Below, in pieces: positions 22,494 through 33,027 of a stretch of 64,000 nt of DNA. The stretch covers positions 1-64,000 of the forward strand of contig SCTY01000003.1 in assembly GCA_004297625.1 (NCBI GenBank), read 5' to 3'. Position 1 is the stretch's first letter. Each line of letters starts with the position of its first letter. The translations under genes and the position numbers were made by a program. This stretch comes from Betaproteobacteria bacterium (GTDB lineage: Bacteria; Pseudomonadota; Gammaproteobacteria; Burkholderiales; SG8-39). The notes beneath the pieces are model-generated. The model searched no databases. It had not been told where the DNA came from and worked only from the letters and a program-made list of their open reading frames with translations.

Positions 22494-23377
22494 GCCTTCA
22501 CGTAGGGGTTTTCCGGCAGCTCCTTGACCACGAATCCGGCAGCGCGCATGGCGTCCATCGTGGCCGCGTCCGGCTTTCTCTTGAAGAGAACGGCAGTCAC
22601 GATGTCCCGCGGGCGAAGGCCGAGCTTGCAGAGCGCGTTCTTGGCGGCGATGACGCCCTTCACTTTTGCCCGCATCCTGCGGTCCTTCGGGGTCCCGCCC
22701 GAAGCCGGGACGAACGCGACTCCCTCGATATAGCAGTCGTTCATGTAAGCGAACGCGCAGTACCGCAGCCCCACGCCGAGCATCAGCTTTTCGACCTCGC
22801 GCTCGGACATCGAATAGATGTAGTTGCCCACCGGCTCGAACGCGTGATCGTCCGCCGGCTTGCCGAGAAGGCGCTTCAGCGCCGTGAAAAGGCGCCTCCC
22901 GCTCGCCGCCGGATCGTTCGGCTCGGTGAGCACGGCGGCCTCGCGGCACACGCGCAGCATTTCGTAGACCGCCAGATACGGCCGCGGCAAGTGGTGATAG
23001 CACTCCTTGGAGTAGACGAAGTCGAAGCTCTCGTCCGGGAAGGTGAGCGCCTCGGCGTTCTGCGCGGCGAACTTGCCGATGAATCCTCTCTCGGCCCCGA
23101 TCCTGAGAAGCTCGTCGGAGAGATCGGTCGCGGTCACGTCCGCCACTCCGGCCGCGATCAGGTGATGCGCGTCGGTTCCGAAGCGCCCGTCGCCCACGGT
23201 GAGCCAGGATTTCGCGCGCCCCCGCTCGATCAGCGGCTGAAGGAAGGAGCGCATCCGGCGATGCCGCCAGGCATCGAGCGTGTCGTCCGAAAACCAGCTC
23301 TCGCCGACGCGTTGCCGCTCTGGATCTTCGAGCACGCGCCGCCATTCCAAATCGTGGCGATCGTAGGCGATCCTCAT
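22490..23377 (-). CDS. Class I SAM-dependent methyltransferase
   Basis: 295 residues. SAM-binding motif I is SWLTVGDGRFGTDAHHL (about 57-73), followed by VTATDLSDELLRIG (motif II) and FDFVYSKECYHHLPRPYLAVYEMLRV, typical of UbiE/COQ5-like methyltransferase_11 proteins. The C-terminal third, with SEREVEKLMLGVG and a cluster of Lys/Arg, is less conserved and may recognise the substrate. The substrate is unknown. The ATG at 23375-23377 is used. The gene lies 19 bases after the YhhQ-type gene on the same strand, so the three minus-strand genes at 22490-24610 are likely one operon. Relatives sit in glycan and lipid loci. Confidence 0.8.
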   Translation of the reverse strand: MRIAYDRHDLEWRRVLEDPERQRVGESWFSDDTLDAWRHRRMRSFLQPLIERGRAKSWLTVGDGRFGTDAHHLIAAGVADVTATDLSDELLRIGAERGFIGKFAAQNAEALTFPDESFDFVYSKECYHHLPRPYLAVYEMLRVCREAAVLTEPNDPAASGRRLFTALKRLLGKPADDHAFEPVGNYIYSMSEREVEKLMLGVGLRYCAFAYMNDCYIEGVAFVPASGGTPKDRRMRAKVKGVIAAKNALCKLGLRPRDIVTAVLFKRKPDAATMDAMRAAGFVVKELPENPYVKA

Positions 23378-23396
23378 CGGCGCGGCGCGGATTCCC

Positions 23397-24080
23397 TCAC
23401 GCCTTCAGGCTGAACGGCGTGAAGTTGGTGCCGCGGTCGTAGTAATCCTCGTGCTCCGCGCGCTTGAGCACGCCCACGATCTTGTACGTCACCGGAGTGA
23501 AGACCACCTCGACGCCTACCTTCAGGACGAACTGCGCCGCCATGATCTCGAGCAGCCTGTCGTTCGGGATCATGCCGGAGTTGTAGAAAGCGAGCGGGTA
23601 GAAGAGCGCCGAGTCGACCGCCTCGCCGAAGATCGTGGAGCCGATGGTGCGCGTCCACAGCCAGCGCCCGGCGGTCAGGATCTTCATCTTGGCGAGCACG
23701 AAGGAGTTGACGAACTCGCCGCAGAAGTAGGCGATCATCGAAGCGGCAGCGATTCGCGGCGCCTGGCCGAAGGCGATCTCGTAGGCTTTCTGGTTCTCCC
23801 AGAACGGCGCCGGCGGCAGCGCCACGACCACCGCGGCCATGAACGACGCGAAGGCGAGGCCTGCGAAACCCGCCCAAATGACGCGCCGCGCGCGCGCGTA
23901 GCCGTATACCTCGGTGAGCACGTCGCCGAAGACGTACGAGATCGGGAAGAAGAGCACGCCCGCGCCGAACGCCGGCCAGCCGCCGAACTGCACGATCTTC
24001 GCCGGCCCGATGAGATTCGAGCAGATGAGCACCGTGACGAACGCCGCCATCACGAAGTCGTAATAGCGGTATGTCTTCAC
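23397..24080 (-). CDS. yhhQ: Queuosine-precursor transporter of the YhhQ/VUT family
   Basis: 227 residues with about six hydrophobic segments. Family hallmarks: an early VLICSNLIGPAKIV, FPISYVFGDVLTEVYGYARARRVIW (the conserved GDVLTEVYGY motif), an IAYFCGEFVNSFVLAKMK segment and TIFGEAVDSALFYPLAF. YhhQ proteins import 7-cyano-7-deazaguanine (preQ0) or preQ1 for queuosine tRNA modification. The start overlaps the upstream stop by 4 bases. No queuosine-synthesis gene is nearby. The expected location is the inner membrane. Confidence 0.92.
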   Translation of the reverse strand: MKTYRYYDFVMAAFVTVLICSNLIGPAKIVQFGGWPAFGAGVLFFPISYVFGDVLTEVYGYARARRVIWAGFAGLAFASFMAAVVVALPPAPFWENQKAYEIAFGQAPRIAAASMIAYFCGEFVNSFVLAKMKILTAGRWLWTRTIGSTIFGEAVDSALFYPLAFYNSGMIPNDRLLEIMAAQFVLKVGVEVVFTPVTYKIVGVLKRAEHEDYYDRGTNFTPFSLKA

Positions 24081-24610
24081 GGCAGCTTGGGCGCGTAGTC
24101 GCGGTGTTCGGGTTCGAGCGGTACGCGCATCGCGTCAAGCACGCGCGAGACCATCGCGTAAAAGCCCGCGGTGACCGCGAGCTCGACGAAGTCGTGATGG
24201 TCGAAGTGCTTCATGACGTCGCGGTACGTCTCGTCGCTCACGCGGCCTTCCGTGACCGCGTCCGCAATGGCGAGGGCCGCTTTTTCCCTGGAATCAAACT
24301 CCGGAGATTCACGCCAGGTGTCTAGCGCAGCGATCTGCGCGTCGCGCACGCCCGCCTTGCGCGCCATTTTGAGGTGATGGGCCCACTCGTACTCCGAGCG
24401 CGCAAGCTGCGCGCCGCGCAGGATCAAGAGCTCGCGCAGCGCGCGCGGCGTGCGCGTGCCGTTGCGCAGCGTGTTCGCGAACTCGGTCCAGGCGGCGATG
24501 AGGTTCGGATGGTTGGCGAGCGCGCGGTACAAGTTGGGCGGCGTGCCCCAGAGGCTTTCGAGACGTTTCTTGAGGGCGGGCTCGAAATCCGCCAACGGGA
24601 CCCGTTGCAT
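24077..24610 (-). CDS. Carboxymuconolactone decarboxylase/AhpD-like protein
   Basis: 177 residues, all-helical. The core RALRELLILRGAQLARSEYEWAHHLKMARKAGV matches the carboxymuconolactone decarboxylase family, and the catalytic CxxC of AhpD is absent, so peroxidase-partner activity is unlikely. YxxxxKHFDHHDFVELAVTAGFYAMVSRVL is the second helical half. The ATG at 24608-24610 is preferred. The frame stays open upstream into the repeat cluster but without a better start, and no Shine-Dalgarno is evident. It overlaps the YhhQ-type start by 4 bases. Function unknown beyond family membership; members act on lactones, or as redox or hydrolytic enzymes. Confidence 0.8.
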   Translation of the reverse strand: MQRVPLADFEPALKKRLESLWGTPPNLYRALANHPNLIAAWTEFANTLRNGTRTPRALRELLILRGAQLARSEYEWAHHLKMARKAGVRDAQIAALDTWRESPEFDSREKAALAIADAVTEGRVSDETYRDVMKHFDHHDFVELAVTAGFYAMVSRVLDAMRVPLEPEHRDYAPKLP

Positions 24611-24671
24611 GGCGCGCAATGATAAACAGAAAAAATAGGGACAGACCCTATTTCCGCTGAAATGGGGACAG

Positions 24672-25873
24672 GGTGATGTAAACCCGTCGAAGCAACACCT
24701 TTGATTCAATTTAATCAGGGAGGTGTTGCATGGCGAGGGGGTTTAGTAGGGCTGAGCGATTGGCGTTGTGGCGAGCGTGGAAGTCGGGTTCGACGCTTTC
24801 GCAGATAGCTAAGGAGTTGAATCGTCGCGCGAGTAGCGTACTTTGGGTTTTAAGGCGCGACGGCGGGTTCGAACCGCGAACCCGACGGCGCGCCGAGCGG
24901 GTGTTGCAGGCGAAAGAGCGCGAGGAGATTTCCAGAGGGTTATCGGCCGGCCTTTCGATACGTGAGATTGCCAGGGGTCTTGGTAGGGCGGCGTCCACGG
25001 TAAGCCGGGAGATTCGCCGTAACGGCGGCAAGCAGTTGTATCGAGCGGCCAATGCCGATGCGCGCGCCTGGCGCACAGCGCGCCGCCCTCAGCGCTGCTT
25101 ACTAGCACGTCGAGCACGGCTTAGGGCTTGGGTGGCCAGGCACTTAGGCCGCAATTGGTCGCCGCGGCAGATCGCCGTTGGCCTCAGGAACTCATTCCCG
25201 CATGATGCTTCGATGCGGGTATCGCACGAGACCATCTATCGAAGCCTTTTCATCCAGGCGCGCAACGTTCTGAAGAAGGAGCTCGTGAAGCATCTGAGGC
25301 GAGGCGGCTTCATGCGCCGACCTCGCACTCACCCTGGCCAGCCAAGCGTCATCGATGGTATTTCCATCCATCAACGCCCCGCCGAGGCCGAGGATCGAGC
25401 CGTGCCAGGGCATTGGGAGGGCGACTTGCTAATGGGCGGCATCGACTCGCAGATCGCCACCCTGGTCGAGCGCCATTCTCGCTATGTGATGCTCGTCAGG
25501 GTCGATAGCAAGGACAGCGTTAAGGTGGCCAAGGCCCTGGCGAAGAAGATCCGCGATTTACCCGCGGAGCTTCGCCGCTCGCTCACTTGGGATCGAGGCA
25601 GCGAAATGGCCGCTCATAAGCAATTCACCATCGCGACTGACATGCAGGTCTACTTCTGCGATCCCCGCAGCCCTTGGCAGCGCGGCAGCAACGAGAATAC
25701 CAACGGCTTGCTGCGCCAGTACTTCCCCAAAGGCATGGACCTGTCCAAACTCAGTCAGGCGCGACTCAACTACGTCGCCCGCGAGCTCAACGAACGCCCT
25801 CGAGAAACCTTAAACTGGCGTACGCCGTCGGAGGCGTTAAAAGCTACTGTTGCCTCGACGGGTTGAAATCACC
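24672..25873. mobile_element. Complete IS30-family insertion sequence, 1202 bp
   Basis: The ends are imperfect inverted repeats of about 26 bp: left GGTGATGTAAACCCGTCGAA, right (reverse complement) GGTGATTTCAACCCGTCGAG, both continuing GCAACA. It is flanked by a 3-bp direct repeat CAG (24669-24671 and 25874-25876). Removing the element and one CAG restores the palindromic unit GGGGACAGACCCC, so the insertion point is exact. It carries one intact transposase. Length, target duplication and transposase type all fit IS30. The intact ends and frame suggest recent arrival. Confidence 0.93.
24730..25866 (+). CDS. IS30-family transposase (DDE)
   Basis: 378 residues. The N-terminal HTH FSRAERLALWRAWKSGSTLSQIAKEL is followed by a second HTH (LSIREIARGLGRAASTVSREIRRNGG), the hallmark of IS30 transposases, then a linker with LGRNWSPRQIAVGL and VSHETIYRSLF. 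The DDE catalytic core has GHWEGDLLMG (first Asp about 232), LTWDRGSEMA (second Asp about 287) and NENTNGLLRQYFPKG (Glu about 321). The ATG follows GGGAGG by 6 bases. The stop lies 7 bases before the right end of the element. No frameshift or internal stop is seen, so it is potentially active. Confidence 0.95.
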   Translation: MARGFSRAERLALWRAWKSGSTLSQIAKELNRRASSVLWVLRRDGGFEPRTRRRAERVLQAKEREEISRGLSAGLSIREIARGLGRAASTVSREIRRNGGKQLYRAANADARAWRTARRPQRCLLARRARLRAWVARHLGRNWSPRQIAVGLRNSFPHDASMRVSHETIYRSLFIQARNVLKKELVKHLRRGGFMRRPRTHPGQPSVIDGISIHQRPAEAEDRAVPGHWEGDLLMGGIDSQIATLVERHSRYVMLVRVDSKDSVKVAKALAKKIRDLPAELRRSLTWDRGSEMAAHKQFTIATDMQVYFCDPRSPWQRGSNENTNGLLRQYFPKGMDLSKLSQARLNYVARELNERPRETLNWRTPSEALKATVASTG

Positions 25874-25919
25874 CAGACCCCATTTCCCAGATTCAGGAAA
25901 TGGGGTCTGTCCCTATTTC

Positions 25920-27796
<1,877 letters not shown>

Positions 27797-27895
27797 CTTA
27801 TACGTTAACACAGGATTACAGGTGTAACCGGCCAAGGGAGGCGCTGAAATAGCCGCGTAGCGGGTGCGGTGAATCATCGCGCCCCGGAGGTACCC

Positions 27896-28975
27896 ATGAA
27901 TCGCTACGTAATCGCTGCCGCCGGGGCGCTGATCGCGCTAGCCGGCTGTGCCAAGCAGGAAGCCAAGCCGGAGCCGCTGCGCCCGGTGCGCACCGTGGTG
28001 GTGTCGGAAAACGGCACTGAGGAATGGGTGCTTCCGGGCGAGGTGCGCGCCCGCTACGAGACGCGGCTTTCATTCCGCCTGCCCGGCCAGATGCTTGCCC
28101 GCAAGGTGGAAGTCGGCGAACGGGTAAGAGCCGGACAGACGGTCGCGGCGCTCGACGCGCGCGATGCGCAGCTCGCCGAGTCCTCGGCGAAGGCGCAGCT
28201 CGCGCAGGCGCAGTCCCAAGCCGCGCTTGCGGAAGCGGATCTCGGGCGCTTCACCGAGCTGCGCGCGAAGAACTTCATCAGCCAGGCGGAATACGACCGG
28301 CGCGAAGCGCAGGCGCGGCAAGCGCACGAGCAGGCCGCCGCAGCGCGCGCCCAGGCGTCGCAGGCCGCGAATCAGGTGGCGTACGCCCTGCTCACCGCGC
28401 CCCATTCCGGCGTCATTACGGCGATCGAGGCCGAAGCGGGACAGGTGCTCGCCGCCGGGCAGACCGTTGCACGCCTTGCGCGTCCGGAAGAGCTCGAGGT
28501 GGCGGTCAACGTGCCGGAGCATCGCCTCGCGGCGTTCAGAAAAGCCGGCGAATACGAAGTGCGGCTGTGGTCCGCGCCGGGCAAAAGCTACCACGGCCGG
28601 CTGCGCGAGCTTTCCCCGGTAGCCGACCCGGCAAGCCGAACCTACAGCGCCCGGATTTCCCTGCTAGACGAAGATGGCTCGTTCGCCATCGGCATGACCG
28701 CCGAGCTGCGCGTGCGCACCGATACCGAAGCTGCGCCTCAGATTCCGCTCAGCGCGTTGTTCCACCGCGACGGAAAACCCGCCGTCTGGGTGATGGACGA
28801 AGATCGCGTCCGCCTTACCGAGGTGACCACCGGAGAGGTGAACGGCAATGCGGTGGCCATCGTCGCCGGCCTGGAACCGGGGCAGCGCGTGGTGAGCGCC
28901 GGCGTGCAGCGGCTGGAAGACGGACAGCGCGTGGTGCTCGCCGAGGGGCCGCAGCTCGCCGTCACGCAGCCGTGA
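27896..28975 (+). CDS. RND efflux periplasmic adaptor (membrane fusion protein), lipoprotein
   Basis: 359 residues. The lipoprotein signal ends LIALAGC with acylated Cys18. Then come the barrel-sandwich lipoyl half (ARYETRLSFRLPGQMLARKVEVGERV), a coiled-coil hairpin (about 85-155, rich in Ala, Gln and Glu), the returning lipoyl half (YALLTAPHSGVITAIEAEAGQVL) and the beta-barrel domain. It links the inner-membrane RND pump encoded next to an outer-membrane channel. The ATG at 27896 has CGGAGG 5 bases upstream and starts the lipoprotein signal; an earlier in-frame ATG has no such site. The stop overlaps the pump start as GTGA. Substrate unknown. Confidence 0.92.
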   Translation: MNRYVIAAAGALIALAGCAKQEAKPEPLRPVRTVVVSENGTEEWVLPGEVRARYETRLSFRLPGQMLARKVEVGERVRAGQTVAALDARDAQLAESSAKAQLAQAQSQAALAEADLGRFTELRAKNFISQAEYDRREAQARQAHEQAAAARAQASQAANQVAYALLTAPHSGVITAIEAEAGQVLAAGQTVARLARPEELEVAVNVPEHRLAAFRKAGEYEVRLWSAPGKSYHGRLRELSPVADPASRTYSARISLLDEDGSFAIGMTAELRVRTDTEAAPQIPLSALFHRDGKPAVWVMDEDRVRLTEVTTGEVNGNAVAIVAGLEPGQRVVSAGVQRLEDGQRVVLAEGPQLAVTQP

Positions 28976-31900
28976 AGTTCAATCTGTCCGATTGGGCGCT
29001 CCGGCACCGTACGCTGACGCTGTTCTTTCTATTGATGCTGACGGCGGCCGGCGGCCTCGCCTACGCCACGCTCGGCCTCAAGGAAGAGCCGGAATTCAAG
29101 TTCAAGGCGATGATCGTGCGCGTGCTCTGGCCGGGGGCGAGCGCCGAGGAGATCGAGCAGCAGGTCACCGACCGCATCGAGCGCAAGCTGCAGGACACGC
29201 CGCATCTCGACTACCTGCGCAGCTATTCCCGCCCCGGAGAATCAGTGGTGTTCGTCAACCTCCTCGGCTCGACGCGCGCCCGCGACGTCGATGACACCTG
29301 GTATCAAGTGCGCAAAAAGGTCGCCGACATCCGCGGGCAGCTGCCCGCCGGAGTTATTGGGCCGTTCTTCAACGACGAGTTCGGCGATACGTACTCGAAC
29401 ATCTACGCGCTTTCCGGCGAAGGCTTGAGCTATGCCGAGCTCAAGACCTATGCCGATGTGCTGCGCGCGGACATCCTGCGGGTGCCGGGCGTGGAGAAGG
29501 CCGATCTCCTGGGCGTGCAAGAAGAGAAGGTCTGGATCGAGTTCTCGCACAAGAAGCTCGCGGCGCTCGGCGTCGACCCGCAGCAGCTCTTCGGCGTGCT
29601 CGCGCAGCAGAACCAGGTAGTGCCGGCCGGTCGCGTGACGACCGATGCCGCGAACCTCCAGGTGCGCGTCACCGGCGGCTTCGAGTCGGTGCAGGCCATC
29701 GAGTCGGTGGCGCTGCGCGTGAACGGCCGCAGCTTCCGCGTCGGCGACGTCGCGTCGGTACGCCGCGGCTATGCCGATCCGCCGGCGGCGAAGATGCGCC
29801 ACCAGGGCCGCGAAGTGATCGGCGTGGCGGTGACCATGCGCAGCGGCGGCGACGCGGTGGCGCTCGGCCAGGGTCTCGACGCAGCGGTGAAGCGGCTGCA
29901 GTCGCGCCTGCCGATCGGCCTGGACATCGCCACCGTGGCGAACCAGCCTCAGGTCGTAAAGCGCTCTGCGGCGGAATTCAACCGCTCGCTCGCCGAGGCG
30001 CTGGCCATCGTGCTCGCGGTGAGCTTTCTGTCGCTCGGGCTGCGCACCGGCATGGTGGTGGCGCTCACCATCCCGATCGTGTTGGCGATCACCTTCCTCG
30101 GCATGAAGCTCGCCGGCATCGAGCTGCACCGCATCTCGTTCGGCGCGCTCATCATCGCGCTCGGCCTGCTCGTCGACGACGCCATGATCGCGGTGGAGAT
30201 GATGGCGCGCAAGCTCGAAGAAGGTTACGACAAGCTGCGCGCGGCGACGTTCGCTTACAAAAGCACCGCATTCCCCATGCTCACCGGCACGCTCATCACC
30301 GCCGCCGGCTTCATGCCGATCGGGCTTTCGCGCGCCGTCGCCTCGGAGTACACCAATGCGATTTTCTGGGTGACGCTGATCGCCCTGCTCGCCTCGTGGG
30401 TCGTTGCGGTCACCTTTACGCCCTACCTCGGCAGCATGCTGCTCGAGCAGAAAAGGGCTGCCCATGAGGCGTACGGCAACCGCTTCTATCGCAACTTCCG
30501 CAAGCTCGTCGAGGGGTGCATCGAGCACCGGTGGAAGACCATGGCCATGACGGTCATGGCCTTCGCCGCGTCGCTCGCGCTCTTCGGGCTCGTGCCGAAG
30601 CAGTTCTTCCCGAGCTCGAACCGCCCGGAGATGATCATCAGCCTGCGGCACGCGGAGGATTCGAGCTTCGCCGTCACGGAGGCGAACGTGAAAAGGGTCG
30701 AGCGCCTGCTCGCGGCCGACGAAGACATCAGCCAGTACACGAGCTACGTCGGGCAATCGAGTCCGCGCTTTTATCTTCCGCTCATGCAGGAGGAGTTCGG
30801 CTCGCCGAATTACGCCGAGGTGGTGGCGGTGGCGCGCGACTCGCTCGCGCGGGAACGCGCCATGGCGCGCCTGCGCACCGTCTTCGAACGCGACTTCCCG
30901 GAGCTGCGCGCGCGCATCGAGCGCCTGCCGAACGGCCCGCCGGTCGGCTACCCGGTGCAGTTTCGGGTGAGCGGCGAGAACCCCGAGCTCGTGGCGCGTT
31001 ACGCACGCGAGGTGGCCGCGGTGGTGCGCGCGCATCCCGCCACGGTCGACGTCAACCTCGACTGGCACGAGCGCCAGCGCGCCCTCAAGCTGGTGGTCGA
31101 CCAGGACAAGGCGCGCGCCCTTGGGCTCACCAGCGCGCAGATCCGCCACGCGCTCTGGAGCACGCTCACGGGCGTCGCGGTCACGGACTTCCGCGAAGGC
31201 GACCGCACCATCGAGGTGGTGGCGCGGGCGCAGGAGGACGAGCGCACGCTCGCGGGCGCGGTCGCCGACGTCAACCTCTATACGCCCTCGGGCAAGTTCG
31301 TGCCGGTGGCGCAGGTGGCGCGCGTCGAGCTGGCGCTCGAGGAGGCGCGCACCTGGCGGCGCAACCGCCTGCCCACGGTGACGGTGCGCGCCGACGTGCT
31401 GGACGGGGTGCAGGCGCCTGACGTAACAGACGCTTTGTTGGCGAAAATGGGGGAAATCCGCGATCGTTTACCCCCCGGGTACTACCTCGACGCCGGCGGC
31501 TCCTGGTACGAGAGCCGGATCAACGAGCGCGCGATCCAGGCGGTGTTTCCCGTCATGATCCTCGTGGTGATCACGCTGCTCATGCTGCAGCTGCAGAGCT
31601 TCTCGAAAATGGCCATGGTGGTGCTCACCGCGCCGCTCGGCATGATCGGCGTGGTTGGCGCGCTGCTCGTGTTCCGCGCCCCGATGGGCTTCGTCGCGCA
31701 GCTCGGCATCATTGCGCTCTTCGGCATGATCATGCGCAATTCGGTCATCCTGGTCGATCAGATTCGCCAGGACATCGAAGCGGGGCACGAGGCATGGACC
31801 GCGATCCGCGAGTCGGCGGTGAGGCGGTTCCGCCCCATCATGCTGACCGCGGCGGCCGCGGTGCTCGCCATGATTCCGCTCACGCGCAGCGAGCTGTGGG

Positions 31901-32079
31901 GTCCGATGGCGATGGCCATCATGGGCGGGCTGATCGTCGCCACCGTGCTCACCCTGCTGTTCGTACCCGCGCTGTATGCCGCGTGGTACCGGGTTAAGCG
32001 TCCCGGTGCGATAGAATCGAGGCTCTCCCGGAAAGCCTCCGACGATGGACCTCGAACAAGCGCGTACCAACATGGTTGA
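28972..32079 (+). CDS. RND-family efflux transporter, inner-membrane pump
   Basis: 1035 residues from the GTG at 28972-28974, overlapping the adaptor stop. Family features: an N-terminal helix (ALRHRTLTLFFLLMLTAAGG), KEEPEFKFKAMIV, two large periplasmic loops, and transmembrane segments 2-6 beginning near 340 with the RND motif GLLVDDAMIAVEMMARK (Asp pair for proton relay). Segments 8-12 follow in the C-terminal 200 residues with MIMRNSVILVDQIRQDIEAG and the repeated RFRPIMLTAAAAVLAMIPL motif. It exports drugs, solvents or lipophilic compounds in antiport with protons; specificity cannot be read. The last 35 bases overlap the pcm gene, so the hydrophilic tail is probably not critical. Confidence 0.93.
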   Translation: MKFNLSDWALRHRTLTLFFLLMLTAAGGLAYATLGLKEEPEFKFKAMIVRVLWPGASAEEIEQQVTDRIERKLQDTPHLDYLRSYSRPGESVVFVNLLGSTRARDVDDTWYQVRKKVADIRGQLPAGVIGPFFNDEFGDTYSNIYALSGEGLSYAELKTYADVLRADILRVPGVEKADLLGVQEEKVWIEFSHKKLAALGVDPQQLFGVLAQQNQVVPAGRVTTDAANLQVRVTGGFESVQAIESVALRVNGRSFRVGDVASVRRGYADPPAAKMRHQGREVIGVAVTMRSGGDAVALGQGLDAAVKRLQSRLPIGLDIATVANQPQVVKRSAAEFNRSLAEALAIVLAVSFLSLGLRTGMVVALTIPIVLAITFLGMKLAGIELHRISFGALIIALGLLVDDAMIAVEMMARKLEEGYDKLRAATFAYKSTAFPMLTGTLITAAGFMPIGLSRAVASEYTNAIFWVTLIALLASWVVAVTFTPYLGSMLLEQKRAAHEAYGNRFYRNFRKLVEGCIEHRWKTMAMTVMAFAASLALFGLVPKQFFPSSNRPEMIISLRHAEDSSFAVTEANVKRVERLLAADEDISQYTSYVGQSSPRFYLPLMQEEFGSPNYAEVVAVARDSLARERAMARLRTVFERDFPELRARIERLPNGPPVGYPVQFRVSGENPELVARYAREVAAVVRAHPATVDVNLDWHERQRALKLVVDQDKARALGLTSAQIRHALWSTLTGVAVTDFREGDRTIEVVARAQEDERTLAGAVADVNLYTPSGKFVPVAQVARVELALEEARTWRRNRLPTVTVRADVLDGVQAPDVTDALLAKMGEIRDRLPPGYYLDAGGSWYESRINERAIQAVFPVMILVVITLLMLQLQSFSKMAMVVLTAPLGMIGVVGALLVFRAPMGFVAQLGIIALFGMIMRNSVILVDQIRQDIEAGHEAWTAIRESAVRRFRPIMLTAAAAVLAMIPLTRSELWGPMAMAIMGGLIVATVLTLLFVPALYAAWYRVKRPGAIESRLSRKASDDGPRTSAYQHG

Positions 32080-32698
32080 GCAGCAAATCCGCCCCTGGGA
32101 AGTCCTCGACCAGGAAATTCTCGACCTTCTCTACGTCGTCCCCCGGGAGGAGTTCGTCCTGCCGCAATATCGCTCGCTCGCTTTCTCGGACCTCGAGCTG
32201 CCGATCGGAGAAGGTCAACGCATGTGGTTCCCGAAGATCGAGGCGCGGGTGATGCAGGCGCTCGGCGTGCGCAAGACCGACAGGGTGCTCGAGGTGGGTA
32301 CCGGAAGCGGCTACTTGACCGCGCTGCTGGCGCACAGGGCGGCGCACGTCTACTCGATCGAGATCAACCCCGCCCTTGCGATGTTCGGCCGGCATAACCT
32401 TCAGCGCCAGGGCGTGGACAACGTGACGCTGGAAACCGGCGATGCGGCGCACGGCTGGCCGAAGTACGCGCCGTACGACCTGATCGTGCTCACCGGCTCG
32501 ACTCCTGTGCTGCCGCATCAGTTGATCGAGCAGCTCGCGCCCGGCGGGCGCTTGTTTGCGGTGGTCGGCGAGCTTCCCGTCATGACCGCGCGGCTATGCA
32601 CCTCCATCGCCCCCGGCGCCTGCACCAGCATCGACCTGTTCGAGACGATGCTTCCGCCGCTCGTCAATTGCGAGCAGCGTTCACGTTTTCATTTTTAG
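32045..32698 (+). CDS. pcm: Protein-L-isoaspartate O-methyltransferase
   Basis: 217 residues. This SAM-dependent repair enzyme methylates isoaspartyl residues in damaged proteins. It has MVEQQIRPWEVLD at the N-terminus, VPREEFVLPQYRSLAFSD (substrate region), motif I VLEVGTGSGYLTALLA (81-96), VYSIEINPALA (motif II) and YDLIVLTGSTPVLPHQLIEQLAPGGRLFAVVG. The canonical Thr-Gly-Ser region before motif I is present only partly, as in shorter proteobacterial Pcm-like proteins, so substrate range may differ. It overlaps the pump 3' end by 35 bases and precedes the rhodanese gene by 5 bases. This pcm-rhodanese-tolC order is common in betaproteobacteria, from memory. Confidence 0.87.
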   Translation: MDLEQARTNMVEQQIRPWEVLDQEILDLLYVVPREEFVLPQYRSLAFSDLELPIGEGQRMWFPKIEARVMQALGVRKTDRVLEVGTGSGYLTALLAHRAAHVYSIEINPALAMFGRHNLQRQGVDNVTLETGDAAHGWPKYAPYDLIVLTGSTPVLPHQLIEQLAPGGRLFAVVGELPVMTARLCTSIAPGACTSIDLFETMLPPLVNCEQRSRFHF

Positions 32699-32703
32699 GG
32701 CGA

Positions 32704-33027
32704 ATGCAGCAGATCACCCCGGCGCAGCTTGCGGCCTGGCTCGCCGACACGAATCGCGAGAAGCCCATGCTGCTCGATGTTCGCGAGCCGTGGGAATACC
32801 AGAGGGCCCGCATCGAAGGCTCTCAGCTCGTGCCGATGCGTGAAGTGCCGGGCCGGGTCGGAGAGCTGGACTCGAGCAGGGAGGTCGTGGCCATCTGCCA
32901 CCATGGTGGACGGAGCATGCAAGTCGCCCTGTTCCTCGAAAAACAGGGGTTTACCCGTTTGCACAATCTCGTGGGGGGCATCGATGCCTGGTCTCGCACC
33001 GTCGACCCGGCCGTACCGCTGTACTAA
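32704..33027 (+). CDS. Single-domain rhodanese-like sulfurtransferase
   Basis: 107 residues. One rhodanese domain has the N-terminal LLDVREPWEYQRARIEGS motif (CH2A type) and the active-site loop AICHHGGRS with Cys65 as the persulfide carrier. The C-terminal NLVGGIDAW completes the fold. The ATG at 32704 lies 5 bases after the pcm stop; the frame stays open upstream but only as antisense-like shadow of pcm. The 3' end overlaps the tolC-like gene by 44 bases. Role unknown; adjacency to pcm suggests a stress or repair function. Confidence 0.9.
   Translation: MQQITPAQLAAWLADTNREKPMLLDVREPWEYQRARIEGSQLVPMREVPGRVGELDSSREVVAICHHGGRSMQVALFLEKQGFTRLHNLVGGIDAWSRTVDPAVPLY

Larger units (their letters stand above)
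24633..25919. repeat. Palindromic repeat cluster interrupted by the IS30-family element
   Basis: Three adjacent units surround the insertion. 24633-24653 is AAATAGGG-ACAGA-CCCTATTT. The second unit is split by the element: 24660-24671 plus 25874-25886, which rejoin to GGGGACAGACCCC with AAAT/ATTT flanks. 25897-25919 repeats the 23-bp arm seen at 21983-22005. The cluster lies between the carboxymuconolactone-decarboxylase-like gene and the thiC stop, which begins at the next base (25920). Confidence 0.85.

Noticed and set aside
27797..27840. Possible inverted repeat TTAACACAGG / CAGGTGTAA upstream of the thiC riboswitch
   Set aside because: The arms do not pair cleanly when aligned, so no operator is claimed.
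29242..31149. 635-codon frame antisense to the RND pump
   Set aside because: His/Arg/Glu-rich translation with no recognisable domain; the pump on the other strand is unambiguous.
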